From positions 3,906,001 through 3,970,000 of the forward strand of contig NZ_CP171821.2 of assembly GCF_028401415.2 (NCBI RefSeq): a stretch of 64,000 bases of DNA. Direction: 5' to 3'. Shown piece after piece: positions 1 through 8,350 of this stretch. Position 1 is the stretch's first letter, and every line of letters begins with the position of its first letter. This DNA is from Glaciecola sp028401415. Lineage in GTDB: Bacteria; Pseudomonadota; Gammaproteobacteria; Enterobacterales; Alteromonadaceae. A program made the position numbers and the translations under genes. The notes under the pieces were generated by a model. The model searched no databases. It saw only the letters and a list, made by a program, of their open reading frames with translations, and had not been told where the DNA came from.

Positions 1-123
1 ACAATAGCGATACGGTACCACCTGACCTGTAACAGGGCTAGCCATTTCGAACTCAGAAGTGAAACGTATTAGCGGCGATGGTAGTGTGGGGTTTCCTCAT
101 GTGAGAGTAGCACATCGCCAGAC
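1..123 (+). rRNA. rrf: 5S ribosomal RNA, 5'-truncated by the window edge
   Basis: The sequence matches bacterial 5S rRNA: the helix III/loop C core CACCTGA...CGAACTCAGAAGTGAAACG, the GATGGTAGTGTGGGG segment, and the closing GAGAGTAG...CGCCAG. By comparison with E. coli 5S, about nine 5' bases that form helix I lie before the window, so the gene is partial. It is probably the last gene of an rRNA operon, since a terminator follows directly. Bases 28-41 are a 14-nt insertion relative to E. coli, placed in loop C just after CACCTGACC. The 3' end near 123 is estimated from pairing with the missing 5' strand. Confidence 0.93.
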
Positions 124-135
124 TCCCAATTAAAG

Positions 136-169
136 AAAGCCCTGGCGTGATGCTGGGGCTTTTTTGTTT
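136..169 (+). terminator. rho-independent terminator of the rRNA operon
   Basis: AGCCC (138-142) pairs with GGGCT (156-160) across a 13-nt loop and is followed by a long T tract. It lies about 12 nt after the 5S gene, as expected for the end of an rRNA transcript. Confidence 0.8.
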
Positions 170-343
170 TTGCTGAACGATAGTCTTATGAAGATAATCG
201 TTTTGGAATATCACACTCCTACCTAGGTTTAAGTTGTTAAGACCTTCAGAAATGAATAGACTATAAGCATATTTAATATGGTTTCCAATTGCTTACTAAC
301 AGCAGTGCAAACGCAGTTTATATACACACTGAGGATATATTTT

Positions 344-2131
344 TTGCATTCATTTCGGTTTTTCGCTCTAGCCATAGCTTTAGTCACCAGTAATTTAGTG
401 TTTGCTGAACTTCCTAAGACTCCCACCGATATAGATTTATTTATCTCAGAATCTAAAACGGTCACCTATGATTGTCCAAAGCCAGAGTCAGAAAAAAAGG
501 TTGATGCTTTGCTTGAAGAAAATTCAATCAGTTTGGAGCAGCGAAACACCCTAACGACTATCAAGACACACAATTTAATTTGCCGTGGAAAAGAAGGACA
601 AGCCAGAGACCTTCTTGTAGCGTTAACACAGCAATCCAATATAGACAAAAGCACGGAATACTATGCAAACGCGATATACCAAATTGGCTTTACCTATGAT
701 GTGCAAGAGAGAAGCGAACGGTGCGAATATTATTTACAGGCGCTAGAGCGCTCCAGAGGCAAGTTTGCGGATATCGAAATGAGTGCAAGTCTTGGTCTGA
801 TTAACTATTGTCCAAGTAGTGGTTATTCGACTGATAGTAAGAGACTTGCGGCTTTCTTCGAACTCGTTGAACAATTCGCAGGTTCAGATGATCGCAGAAC
901 GTTAGCGCACATTCACAATAATATTGGACTGTTTTTTGGTGAGCGGGAACAGCATGTGCTCGCTGCGGAGCAATTTCTTAAAGCGCACGAAATAGGCACA
1001 GATGTATATGAGGGTAGCAATAGGTTATCAATCTTGATTAGCGCAATATCTTCTCTCATTGCAAGTGGTCAATATGATCGCACAAAAGAGGCGCTTGACG
1101 AGTTTAAACGCATTAACAAAGATGTAAGCACGCAACTTACCAACTTTTGGTATTACTATGCAAAATCTGGATATCATTATAGGGTAAACGAAATGAACGA
1201 GTTGGCGGAGACGCTGCCATCGTTCAAGTCATCTATGCCGAGCAATAACGACCTATACGAGGGGCTTTATCGTTGGTATAGCGCTGTTCTTTGTGTACAT
1301 AGAAATGATTTGGCCTGTGTACGAGAGTTTGTTGAAACGGAAAGGAAAGTCCCAGTCGGAAAGCGTCCCTATAGAAGTTATGATTTCTATAAGTTTTTAA
1401 TCCGAGCAAACTTTGCATTGGGAGATATTGAAGCCGCCAATGAGGCTTTTGAGAATTCACTTATACACCTTGATAGGGTGAAATACAGATTAGACGGTTT
1501 TTCCAAAATTATTGGCGTGGCAAATCTTTATAGTCAAATCTACGTGCTAGAAAATGAGATTGCGGCTTCTGAGAGACGAAAACAGCAGTTGATATATGCA
1601 ACTGTCGCAGCAGCAGCACTTACGTTTTTTATCTTGGTGTTACTTGTGCGCCGGCGCCAAATTGCTCGCCAAGCCCTCGATCCTGTTACATCGCTGTTCA
1701 ATAACAAAACTGCTGTAGGGAAAATTAGTAGGGTCGAATCGCCAAGCAAAGGGAAAAGTAATGCAATTGCCATTTTCGACCTGGGCAACTTTCGAGAAGT
1801 CAATCGCCAGTTGGGTTCGACAAAAGGCGATTATGCACTGCAACGCATAGCAAACACACTGAAAAAAGTGACTCGAGATAAAGATATTTTAGGTCGATTC
1901 GCTCCTGAGCAGTTCATTTTATGTTTGCCTGATATTGAAGAGGAGTCGGCGAAATCGTTTTTTGAACGTGTGCAATCAGCTTTAGAAAGCACTTTCAAAG
2001 ATGAGCAAAATGGCGAGAACGTCAGCATTCGTTCCAGTATGAGCATTTACATTAGCTCTGGAAAGTTTAACGACTTAGATACCGTTCTTGACGAAATGTT
2101 GCTTTCCCTTAGTATTAGCGCCTCTAAATAG
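344..2131 (+). CDS. TPR-repeat membrane protein with a degenerate GGDEF domain
   Basis: The product has a signal peptide, a long helical region with TPR-like repeats, one membrane segment rich in A/L/V followed by RRRQ, and a C-terminal domain with the GGDEF (diguanylate cyclase) pattern. That pattern includes the D-x-x-NFREVN region and GDYALQRIA. The signature itself reads RF-APEQF where RYGGDEF is expected, so the catalytic glycines and acidic residues are changed and cyclic-di-GMP synthesis is unlikely. The role is probably sensing or scaffolding (inference). An ATG at 278 opens the same frame but has no ribosome-binding site. TTG at 344 has GAGG nine bases upstream and places the signal peptide at the N-terminus, so it is preferred. 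It abuts the next gene and may be co-transcribed with it. Confidence 0.75.
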   Translation: MHSFRFFALAIALVTSNLVFAELPKTPTDIDLFISESKTVTYDCPKPESEKKVDALLEENSISLEQRNTLTTIKTHNLICRGKEGQARDLLVALTQQSNIDKSTEYYANAIYQIGFTYDVQERSERCEYYLQALERSRGKFADIEMSASLGLINYCPSSGYSTDSKRLAAFFELVEQFAGSDDRRTLAHIHNNIGLFFGEREQHVLAAEQFLKAHEIGTDVYEGSNRLSILISAISSLIASGQYDRTKEALDEFKRINKDVSTQLTNFWYYYAKSGYHYRVNEMNELAETLPSFKSSMPSNNDLYEGLYRWYSAVLCVHRNDLACVREFVETERKVPVGKRPYRSYDFYKFLIRANFALGDIEAANEAFENSLIHLDRVKYRLDGFSKIIGVANLYSQIYVLENEIAASERRKQQLIYATVAAAALTFFILVLLVRRRQIARQALDPVTSLFNNKTAVGKISRVESPSKGKSNAIAIFDLGNFREVNRQLGSTKGDYALQRIANTLKKVTRDKDILGRFAPEQFILCLPDIEEESAKSFFERVQSALESTFKDEQNGENVSIRSSMSIYISSGKFNDLDTVLDEMLLSLSISASK

Positions 2132-3265
2132 GTGAGTGCTATTCCAAATAAGCATTACATTTTGTATGGCGCACAGGTTTCTCTTTTCAGTGGAAAAACC
2201 CGCTCATATCTAAAGTACAAGCAAATTCCCTTTCAAGAGCAAGTAGCAACGGCGAAAGTGGTAAATGGCGAGCTATATCAACAAACCGGTTTGCGGATGA
2301 TCCCCGTTGTGAAAACACCAGACGGGAAATACATCCAAGATACGTCTGCGATCATGGACTACTTCGAGGAGCGCTTTTCAGACGATTCAATCTATCCAGC
2401 CTTTCCGCTACATAGGCTTATTGCCCATTACTTGGAACTATACGCCGATGAATGGTTGTTATTGCCTGCAATGCATTACCGCTGGCACTACAAACGAGAG
2501 AATCTATGGTTTATTCTAAAAGAATTTGGGGCGTCTGCTGTGCCAGAATGGCCTCGTTTTCTGCAGCCATTCGGAGCCTTAGTCCCTGCTATTTATTTTG
2601 GACGCTTATACAAACCTGTTTTGGGAATAAGTCAAAAGAATAGACATGAGGTGGAGCAGTTCTACAAAGGTTTTTTACGATACTTTGATGCCCATCTCGC
2701 CACGCAAGATTTTGTGTTTGGTCAAAGGCCTAGCGTAGCAGACTTTGCCTTTTATGGACCTTTGTATGCTCATTTGTATCGAGATCCCTACTCTGGAAAA
2801 ATGATGCGAGAATCGGCTCCCAGAGTAGCGCAGTGGGTAATGCGAATGAGTAAACGACAAGATTGCTATGGTGAATTTACCGAGCAAGCTGAACAGTTAC
2901 CTGAATTCATTTTAAAAACGCTTCAGCACATGGTGAAGACTCAACTGCCTGTGTTACTCGAAACAATCAAAAGAGTGGCGAGTCGAAGCGATGATAGGCC
3001 TAATGACAAGCTACCGAGATTTTTAGGCAAAACAGAATTCCGCTTAGATAAGGTAAGCGAAGAGCGTTATATAAATGTTTATGCGCAATGGATGTTGCAA
3101 CGTCCGCTTGAGTATTTCAGTAGTTTGTCAGCTTCAGAGCAAGCCAGTATAAGAAAAGTCTTCGACGTAAATGGATTATCAGCCCTCTTGGACATTGATA
3201 TTACGCACCCAATCCAGCGGAGAGATAATAAGCTCTATCCGGTCAACGCTGCGATTCAGCCCTAA
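2132..3265 (+). CDS. glutathione S-transferase family protein
   Basis: Residues 8-85 show a thioredoxin-like GST N-domain: an N-terminal YGAQVSLFSGKTRSYL strand-helix, the cis-proline element RMIPVV, and the D-T-S-AIMDY segment that binds glutathione in this family. A helical GST C-domain follows to about residue 260, with a FVFGQRPSVADFAFYGPL stretch typical of it. About 110 further residues have no recognised match, making the 377-aa protein much longer than the usual 200-230 aa. The start is GTG immediately after the preceding stop codon, which suggests translational coupling. The stop codon overlaps that of the convergent flavoprotein gene by four bases (CTAA). The substrate is unknown. 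Confidence 0.75.
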   Translation: MSAIPNKHYILYGAQVSLFSGKTRSYLKYKQIPFQEQVATAKVVNGELYQQTGLRMIPVVKTPDGKYIQDTSAIMDYFEERFSDDSIYPAFPLHRLIAHYLELYADEWLLLPAMHYRWHYKRENLWFILKEFGASAVPEWPRFLQPFGALVPAIYFGRLYKPVLGISQKNRHEVEQFYKGFLRYFDAHLATQDFVFGQRPSVADFAFYGPLYAHLYRDPYSGKMMRESAPRVAQWVMRMSKRQDCYGEFTEQAEQLPEFILKTLQHMVKTQLPVLLETIKRVASRSDDRPNDKLPRFLGKTEFRLDKVSEERYINVYAQWMLQRPLEYFSSLSASEQASIRKVFDVNGLSALLDIDITHPIQRRDNKLYPVNAAIQP

Positions 3266-4881
3266 CTGGCGGCGTTTATATATTCCTGACGCTTTGCTTC
3301 AGCTTGTTCACCGAACAAAATCTCGCAGGCCTCGACCATCCCACGAGTCTCTATAATATCACTCTTGCGCAACACCATTTCTATTTTTGAACGTCTGCGC
3401 ACAAAGTCTTCAAGCTTAGTAATCATTTCTCTTCGAGATGCATAATGTAGCTCAGCTCTCAAATACTCTGCATTTTCCATAAGTTGCTCTGCTTGGCTAG
3501 GATCTCTTTGTATTTCATCTAAAATCTGCAGGGCATGGATGTCGTAACGTCGCCACAAGCGCGTCGTGAGTTTTTCGGATGAGTATGCTGGTGTTTTGCT
3601 ATCTAGTTCCAAAAGTTTTGCACGATACTCAAACTCAGCTTTTATCTCATTTGACGATTCGCCATACCAGATCCTTTCCATCTCAGGGAGCGCAATCCCC
3701 ATATTTTGGATATGCTCACATACTTCTTCACCTACGTTAATGCAATCTGTAAGTTTACCGCCAAATATGCTCATATATCTCTTTTGTTTATCTACATCAA
3801 TAGCATGCTTGCGTGAGAGCTGAACCCAGTCAGCGCTTGAGCTTGAGCCTTTTACCGCTAACGGCCGAACGCCACATCTTTCGGAAATAATATCTTCGGT
3901 GGTTAACGGAGCCGCGAGGTCAAGTAAGCTATTTACATTATCTAATATAAACTGTCGGTCTTCGTCGGTAACCTCTGTAATAGGATTTTCTACCTGGTCA
4001 TCGGTGGTGCCTATACATGTTTTTTGACCCATGGGAATAACAAAAAATAGGCGTCCATCAGAGGCGAAAAATGCCAGGACTTTATCTACTTTTGTTAGCT
4101 TGTCGACAATTAAATGCACACCTTTTGAAAACAAATGATGGTGCTCTGTTTGTTGCGCATTTCCTTCATTAAATATATCTACCATCGGGCCACAAGCATT
4201 AATCACTGCTTTTGAGCGAATCGTAAATGGTGACGCTTCTGATCCATCAGTTTGCGCAACATCCAAGGCAGTCGTTTCCCACACACCGTCAACGAACTTG
4301 CTTTCTGAAGCGTTCACATAATTTGCAACTATCGCACCATTATCCATGGCGTTACGCACAAAATTAAACACAAAACGAGCATCATTGTCATAAAGAAAGG
4401 CATCAGAATATTCGAAACCGCCTTGCGAATTAGATACATCAATGACACTTTCCGTCTTTTTTATCGCAGACGCTTTTAAAAATGTTGGTTTTTGAGTGAA
4501 AAAGCGTCCCATTAACCAATAAAGCACGGTGCCTATGTAAACAAACCAAGCAGGAAATCTAAAGCCATTTTGTAAGGTTGTTAGAAATCGAATTTCTTTT
4601 ACTGTAGAGGGATAGCTCCGCATCAGATGATTTCGACTTTTGCACAACTTATTGACCAATAGATACTCATGGTTTTCTAAGTATTTGATGCCACCCCAAG
4701 CGAGATTGGATGAATTAGACGAGGTATGCCCCGCAAAATCACCTTTGTCGATAAGCGCAACTTTTGCGCCCTTGCGAGTAAGCGCTGCCGCCGCGACCGC
4801 GCCGTTGATACCGGAACCGACCACTAATACATCAAATTCATTTTCTCGTAATTTATTAATGTTGGTGTGTCTTAATAGCAT
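3262..4881 (-). CDS. FAD-dependent glycerol-3-phosphate dehydrogenase family protein (GlpD-like)
   Basis: The N-terminus carries a dinucleotide-binding G-x-G-x-x-G motif (VGSGING, about residues 21-27) and the GDFA-TSS-SS element typical of GlpD. The FFVIP and FGGKLT motifs of the glycerol-3-phosphate oxidase family follow, and length is normal for the family (539 aa). Such enzymes oxidise sn-glycerol 3-phosphate to dihydroxyacetone phosphate at the membrane and pass electrons to quinone. The usual GGLRYLE motif reads GGIKYLE, so Lys66 sits where E. coli GlpD has substrate-binding Arg54, and the true substrate could differ. It lies 65 bp downstream of the symporter gene on the same strand, as the probable last gene of the sugar locus. 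No glycerol kinase gene is nearby. Confidence 0.75.
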   Translation of the reverse strand: MLLRHTNINKLRENEFDVLVVGSGINGAVAAAALTRKGAKVALIDKGDFAGHTSSNSSNLAWGGIKYLENHEYLLVNKLCKSRNHLMRSYPSTVKEIRFLTTLQNGFRFPAWFVYIGTVLYWLMGRFFTQKPTFLKASAIKKTESVIDVSNSQGGFEYSDAFLYDNDARFVFNFVRNAMDNGAIVANYVNASESKFVDGVWETTALDVAQTDGSEASPFTIRSKAVINACGPMVDIFNEGNAQQTEHHHLFSKGVHLIVDKLTKVDKVLAFFASDGRLFFVIPMGQKTCIGTTDDQVENPITEVTDEDRQFILDNVNSLLDLAAPLTTEDIISERCGVRPLAVKGSSSSADWVQLSRKHAIDVDKQKRYMSIFGGKLTDCINVGEEVCEHIQNMGIALPEMERIWYGESSNEIKAEFEYRAKLLELDSKTPAYSSEKLTTRLWRRYDIHALQILDEIQRDPSQAEQLMENAEYLRAELHYASRREMITKLEDFVRRRSKIEMVLRKSDIIETRGMVEACEILFGEQAEAKRQEYINAAS

Positions 4882-4946
4882 CGCTTATCGAGGTTTCCTT
4901 TTTTCATAGTGTTGTATTATCGCTAGTTGGTTTGCACGCTGGCGAT

Positions 4947-6512
4947 TTACCAAAATGCAACGAGCACCCAAATCATCGAGATCATCAAAAGGACAGCATG
5001 TAAGCGGTAATCCGCGAGCATGCTAGTGCCTGTTTTTTCAGCGATTAAAGATTTATCGAAGACCAGAGCTGAGACATCCTTATTTAAATCTTGAGGCCCA
5101 AACTTTGATACAAGGACAAAAATAGCCGTACACACAACAAACATGATACCTACGCCAATGGAGAAGTGAATATCAAGTGCACCGCTTTGTCGCCCCAAGA
5201 ACATAAAGATCCCAAGAACAAAGCCAAGTACCAAGGTATAAAAAGCCGCGCTTGGTGTGGCGCTACGATAAAACACACCGACTAAAAATAGCACTGCAAT
5301 GGGCGGTACGATTATGGCAAACATTTGTTGTAAATATGACCACAGTCCGCCAAAATTCGCAATCTGCGGGGCCCACAAAGCAGCAATAACCATAATGATG
5401 AGGGTGGTGATACGGCCAATTTTTGCGACTTTCTCATCGCTTATTCCAGGCTTGCCAGGCTTAACAAAATCTACTACTACGAGAGTTGAGGCTGAATTTA
5501 GCGTGGAGTCAACGCTCGACATAATCGCTGATATCAGGCCTGCTAAAACAATGCCTACCACACCTACTGGTAACACTTCAGATATTAAGGTCGGAAACAC
5601 CATATCGCCATTTTCAATATTCGGTAATATGCTGATCGCCATTGCGCCAGGCAAGACCATGATAAACAGTGGAAGAATTTTTAAGAATCCACCTAGCATC
5701 GCGCCCCAACGAGCATGTTGAACATTTTTAGCTGCTAATACCCGTTGCGTCACATACTGATTGGTTACCCAATACCAGAATCCTAAAAGCGGAACACCTA
5801 CTAAAGTGCCTAGCCATGGAAGGGTAGGATCGTCCATAGGACGAATAACGGATAAATGATCATCGGGCACAGATGAGGATAGCATTGACCATGAGAAATC
5901 AAGTCGTTCAAACAACATGTAAGTCAAAATACTGCAACCAACCAATAGTATAATCGCTTGCAGCGTGTCTGTATAAGCAACTGCTTTTAAGCCACCAAAC
6001 GCGGTATAAAATCCAGCTACGAGAGCAAGGCCAATTGCGGTATAAGAGAGCGGTAACTCGGGAAAAAACACCTGTAGCACCACGGCACCTGCATACAAGC
6101 CACCAGCCATATCGACCAATACGCTAGTAACAATAGTCACGGTCGAAAATATTTTTCGCGAACGAACATCGTATCGCAATTCTAAATATTCAGGCACAGT
6201 AGTAATTTGTGCTCGTAAATAGATTGGTATAAATATAGCGGCCATAATTATCAGAGGCAGTCCCGATAACCATTCATAGTTTGAGCTGGCTATACCGGTA
6301 GTGTACGCTGCGCCGGTCAGTCCAATGAGTGTGGTACTTGAAATATTTGAAGCAAACAAGCTAGCACCAATCACGCCCCATGTCAGCGTACGCCCGCCTA
6401 AGAACAAATCTTCGCCGGTCTTGGTTTTCATACCTACCCAGACACCAATAACTAAAACGACCATGAAATAAGCCGCAATAATTACCAAATCTATATTGTG
6501 AATTGAGTCCAT
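4947..6512 (-). CDS. sodium:solute symporter (SSS family), probable sugar transporter
   Basis: The 521-aa protein is almost wholly hydrophobic with about 13-14 membrane segments. It shows the SSS-family N-terminus with DLFLGGRTLTW and SNISSTTLIGLTG, plus the AYTDTLQA stretch found in sodium/sugar members such as vSGLT. It should couple inward sodium flow to uptake of a sugar or sugar derivative. It lies between the alpha-glucosidase gene and the GlpD-like gene on one strand. A CAGGGAG ribosome-binding site precedes the ATG. The 118-bp upstream gap contains a perfect palindrome and the 19-bp repeat described separately. The substrate cannot be read from sequence; an alpha-glucoside is inferred from the neighbours. 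Confidence 0.82.
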   Translation of the reverse strand: MDSIHNIDLVIIAAYFMVVLVIGVWVGMKTKTGEDLFLGGRTLTWGVIGASLFASNISSTTLIGLTGAAYTTGIASSNYEWLSGLPLIIMAAIFIPIYLRAQITTVPEYLELRYDVRSRKIFSTVTIVTSVLVDMAGGLYAGAVVLQVFFPELPLSYTAIGLALVAGFYTAFGGLKAVAYTDTLQAIILLVGCSILTYMLFERLDFSWSMLSSSVPDDHLSVIRPMDDPTLPWLGTLVGVPLLGFWYWVTNQYVTQRVLAAKNVQHARWGAMLGGFLKILPLFIMVLPGAMAISILPNIENGDMVFPTLISEVLPVGVVGIVLAGLISAIMSSVDSTLNSASTLVVVDFVKPGKPGISDEKVAKIGRITTLIIMVIAALWAPQIANFGGLWSYLQQMFAIIVPPIAVLFLVGVFYRSATPSAAFYTLVLGFVLGIFMFLGRQSGALDIHFSIGVGIMFVVCTAIFVLVSKFGPQDLNKDVSALVFDKSLIAEKTGTSMLADYRLHAVLLMISMIWVLVAFW

Positions 6513-6527
6513 GTAATGGCTCCCTGT

Positions 6528-6542
6528 AGATGTTTTACATCT
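6528..6542. promoter_or_regulatory. perfect inverted repeat before the symporter gene
   Basis: AGATGT (6528-6533) and ACATCT (6537-6542) form a perfect inverted repeat around TTT, 16 bp upstream of the symporter ATG and just before its ribosome-binding site. It could be an operator for the local LacI-type regulator or a leader hairpin. It lacks the central CG common in LacI operators, so the assignment is weak. Confidence 0.35.
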
Positions 6543-6562
6543 TTTTTATTGTTGCTACGCTC

Positions 6563-6589
6563 ATAGTAGCGTGAATGCCGAGCTGACAA
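6563..6589 (-). promoter_or_regulatory. candidate promoter for the symporter gene
   Basis: Read on the minus strand, TTGTCA and TACTAT are separated by 15 bp, about 50 bp before the symporter start. The spacer is shorter than the ideal 17 bp. An overlapping inverted repeat, GCTAC-N7-GTAGC (6554-6570), covers the -10 region and could bind a repressor. The evidence is only pattern matching. Confidence 0.3.
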
Positions 6590-6610
6590 AATGCACGCTC
6601 AAACATTTGT

Positions 6611-6629
6611 TAACTTAATTTTTACTTAA
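6611..6629. repeat. 19-bp direct repeat, copy 1 (upstream of the symporter)
   Basis: The 19 bases TAACTTAATTTTTACTTAA are identical to 8329-8347. They contain two ACTTAATTT-like units spaced 11 bp apart (6613 and 6624), about one helical turn. The element sits just downstream of the alpha-glucosidase stop codon and about 100 bp upstream of the symporter start. Confidence 0.7.
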
Positions 6630-6630
6630 T

Positions 6631-8238
6631 TTATTGAACATCAGCGAACAGTACTTGATATGGCGGCAAACTGAGATGCTGACCCTCCAAAACAGGTTGA
6701 AAGTCACTATTGGCATGAACATGAATGTTCGCAAACGGCAGCTCGACCTCGGCTTGCTCAGGGGTTAAATTAATCACTACCAACATTTGCTGGTTTTCGG
6801 ATGTTCTTAGCCATGCAAGCACTTTGGGTAAGTCCAAGAGTGTAAATTCTCCGTCTCTCAAAGCGTTTTGCTGATTCCTCCATTTGACTAAACGTCGGGT
6901 TTTATTCAGCATGCTCGACGGGTTTTGTTGTTGGCGTTTAACCGACAATTGAAGCTGTTGTTTATCTATCGGAAGCCATGGTTTTACCTCGGAGAATCCG
7001 CCAAAAGCTTCTGCCTCGTCCCAAATGATTGGCGTTCTGCATCCGTCTCTTCCTTTATATTCAGGCCAAAATGGTTTGCCGTATGGGTCTTGTAGATCAT
7101 CAAACTCAACATCTGATTCTGACAGGCCTAACTCTTCTCCTTGATACATGCAGACGCTTCCTTTTAAGCTGAGCAGTAAGGCCATTGCTGCCAAAGCAAA
7201 GTCTGGATGCGCATCCCCCTGGTTCCAGCGTGACACTACTCGCTGCACATCATGATTACTTAATGCCCAGCAAGCCCAGCCGTCTTTCAAGGTTTGATTA
7301 AATTCTTCTGCGACCGACTCAACTACCTGTTTCGAACATGCGTCGCCCAATAGGTCGAAGGTGTACGCCATATGCAGGCGTTTGTCACCGGCAGTGTAAT
7401 CGGCCATGATGTCTAGTGAGTGCTCGCCGTTGATTTCACCCATCGTCGTAATGTCAGGATATTGCTCAGTCAAAGCGCGCAGCTTGGCAATAAATGCAAT
7501 GTTCTCGATTTGCGTAATTGAGTGAATATGTGACTGTCGAGCATAAGGATTGCTGTCTGTGACACCGACTGTGCTGCGCTCGCCCTCAGGAAAAACAGGA
7601 TTGTCTCTTAGCTGTTTATCATGGAAGTAGAAGTTGGCAACGTCCAGCCTAAACCCATCTACACCGAGGTCTAACCAAAATTTAAGATTTTCAAGTTGAG
7701 CGGCTTGCACTGCTTCGTTATGAAAGTTTAAGTCGGGCTGATTGCTTAAGAAGTTGTGCAGATAGTATTGCCCGCGACGATCATCAAAGGTCCATGCACT
7801 TCCACCAAAAAATGATAGCCAGTTGTTTGGTGGGCCGCCTTGCTCGTTCGGGTCGGCCCACACAAACCAGTCGGCCTTATCATTGGTTCTGTTTTGCCTG
7901 CTTTGAGCAAACCACTCATGCTCATTTGAGCAATGACTGATCACTTGATCAATAATGACTTTTAACTTGAGAGAGTGCGCCTTTGCTAGGAGGTTTTTGA
8001 AGTCATCTAAGCTCCCAAACAGGGGATCTACTTCTCGGTAGTCGCTTATATCGTAACCAAAATCATTCATCGGAGATTTAAAAAATGGGGAAATCCAAAT
8101 TGCATCCACACCAAGCGATTGAACATATTCGAGCTTTTGGGTAATGCCTGTGAGGTCGCCAACACCATTATTATTGCTATCTTTGAAACTTCTTGGATAA
8201 ATTTGGTAAATGACCGCGCCTTTCCACCAATCTGACAT
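6631..8238 (-). CDS. GH13 alpha-glucosidase (oligo-1,6-glucosidase / alpha-glucoside hydrolase type)
   Basis: This 535-aa cytoplasmic enzyme has the GH13 TIM-barrel signatures in order: DQVISH (region I), GFRLDVAN with nucleophile Asp199, GEINGE with acid/base Glu268, and SNHD with Asp330. The spacing of the catalytic triad matches, as I recall, the Halomonas alpha-glucosidase of subfamily GH13_23. There is no signal peptide, so it should act on imported oligosaccharides or glucosides, releasing alpha-linked glucose. AGGCAG/AGAAG bases precede the ATG. It lies downstream of the LacI-type regulator gene and upstream of the symporter gene, forming a regulator-hydrolase-transporter locus. Linkage and aglycone preference (maltose, isomaltose, sucrose, glucosylglycerol) cannot be set from sequence. 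Confidence 0.88.
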   Translation of the reverse strand: MSDWWKGAVIYQIYPRSFKDSNNNGVGDLTGITQKLEYVQSLGVDAIWISPFFKSPMNDFGYDISDYREVDPLFGSLDDFKNLLAKAHSLKLKVIIDQVISHCSNEHEWFAQSRQNRTNDKADWFVWADPNEQGGPPNNWLSFFGGSAWTFDDRRGQYYLHNFLSNQPDLNFHNEAVQAAQLENLKFWLDLGVDGFRLDVANFYFHDKQLRDNPVFPEGERSTVGVTDSNPYARQSHIHSITQIENIAFIAKLRALTEQYPDITTMGEINGEHSLDIMADYTAGDKRLHMAYTFDLLGDACSKQVVESVAEEFNQTLKDGWACWALSNHDVQRVVSRWNQGDAHPDFALAAMALLLSLKGSVCMYQGEELGLSESDVEFDDLQDPYGKPFWPEYKGRDGCRTPIIWDEAEAFGGFSEVKPWLPIDKQQLQLSVKRQQQNPSSMLNKTRRLVKWRNQQNALRDGEFTLLDLPKVLAWLRTSENQQMLVVINLTPEQAEVELPFANIHVHANSDFQPVLEGQHLSLPPYQVLFADVQ

Positions 8239-8252
8239 AAATCTTCTGCCTT

Positions 8253-8264
8253 ACAACATGTTGT
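8253..8264. promoter_or_regulatory. perfect palindrome before the alpha-glucosidase gene
   Basis: ACAACATGTTGT is a perfect 12-bp palindrome 14 bp upstream of the alpha-glucosidase ATG. Its place between promoter and ribosome-binding site suits a repressor site, but no second copy was found near the symporter gene. Confidence 0.35.
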
Positions 8265-8320
8265 TTCGTATTAACGCGCAGATTTTACTGAAAAAGTAGA
8301 GCGGTGGAATCTAAAACGAA

Positions 8321-8350
8321 ACTTAATTTAACTTAATTTTTACTTAAATT
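8321..8350. repeat. 19-bp direct repeat, copy 2, within a tandem ACTTAATTT array
   Basis: Three ACTTAATTT-like units start at 8321, 8331 and 8342, spaced by 10-11 bp. Bases 8329-8347 match 6611-6629 exactly. The array lies next to the LacI-family gene's stop codon and about 85-110 bp upstream of the alpha-glucosidase start, the same relation to its downstream gene as copy 1. Confidence 0.7.

Noticed and set aside
5299..5721. 140-aa open frame opposite the symporter gene
   Set aside because: It lies wholly inside a clear SSS-family gene on the other strand, has no ribosome-binding site and no recognisable motif.
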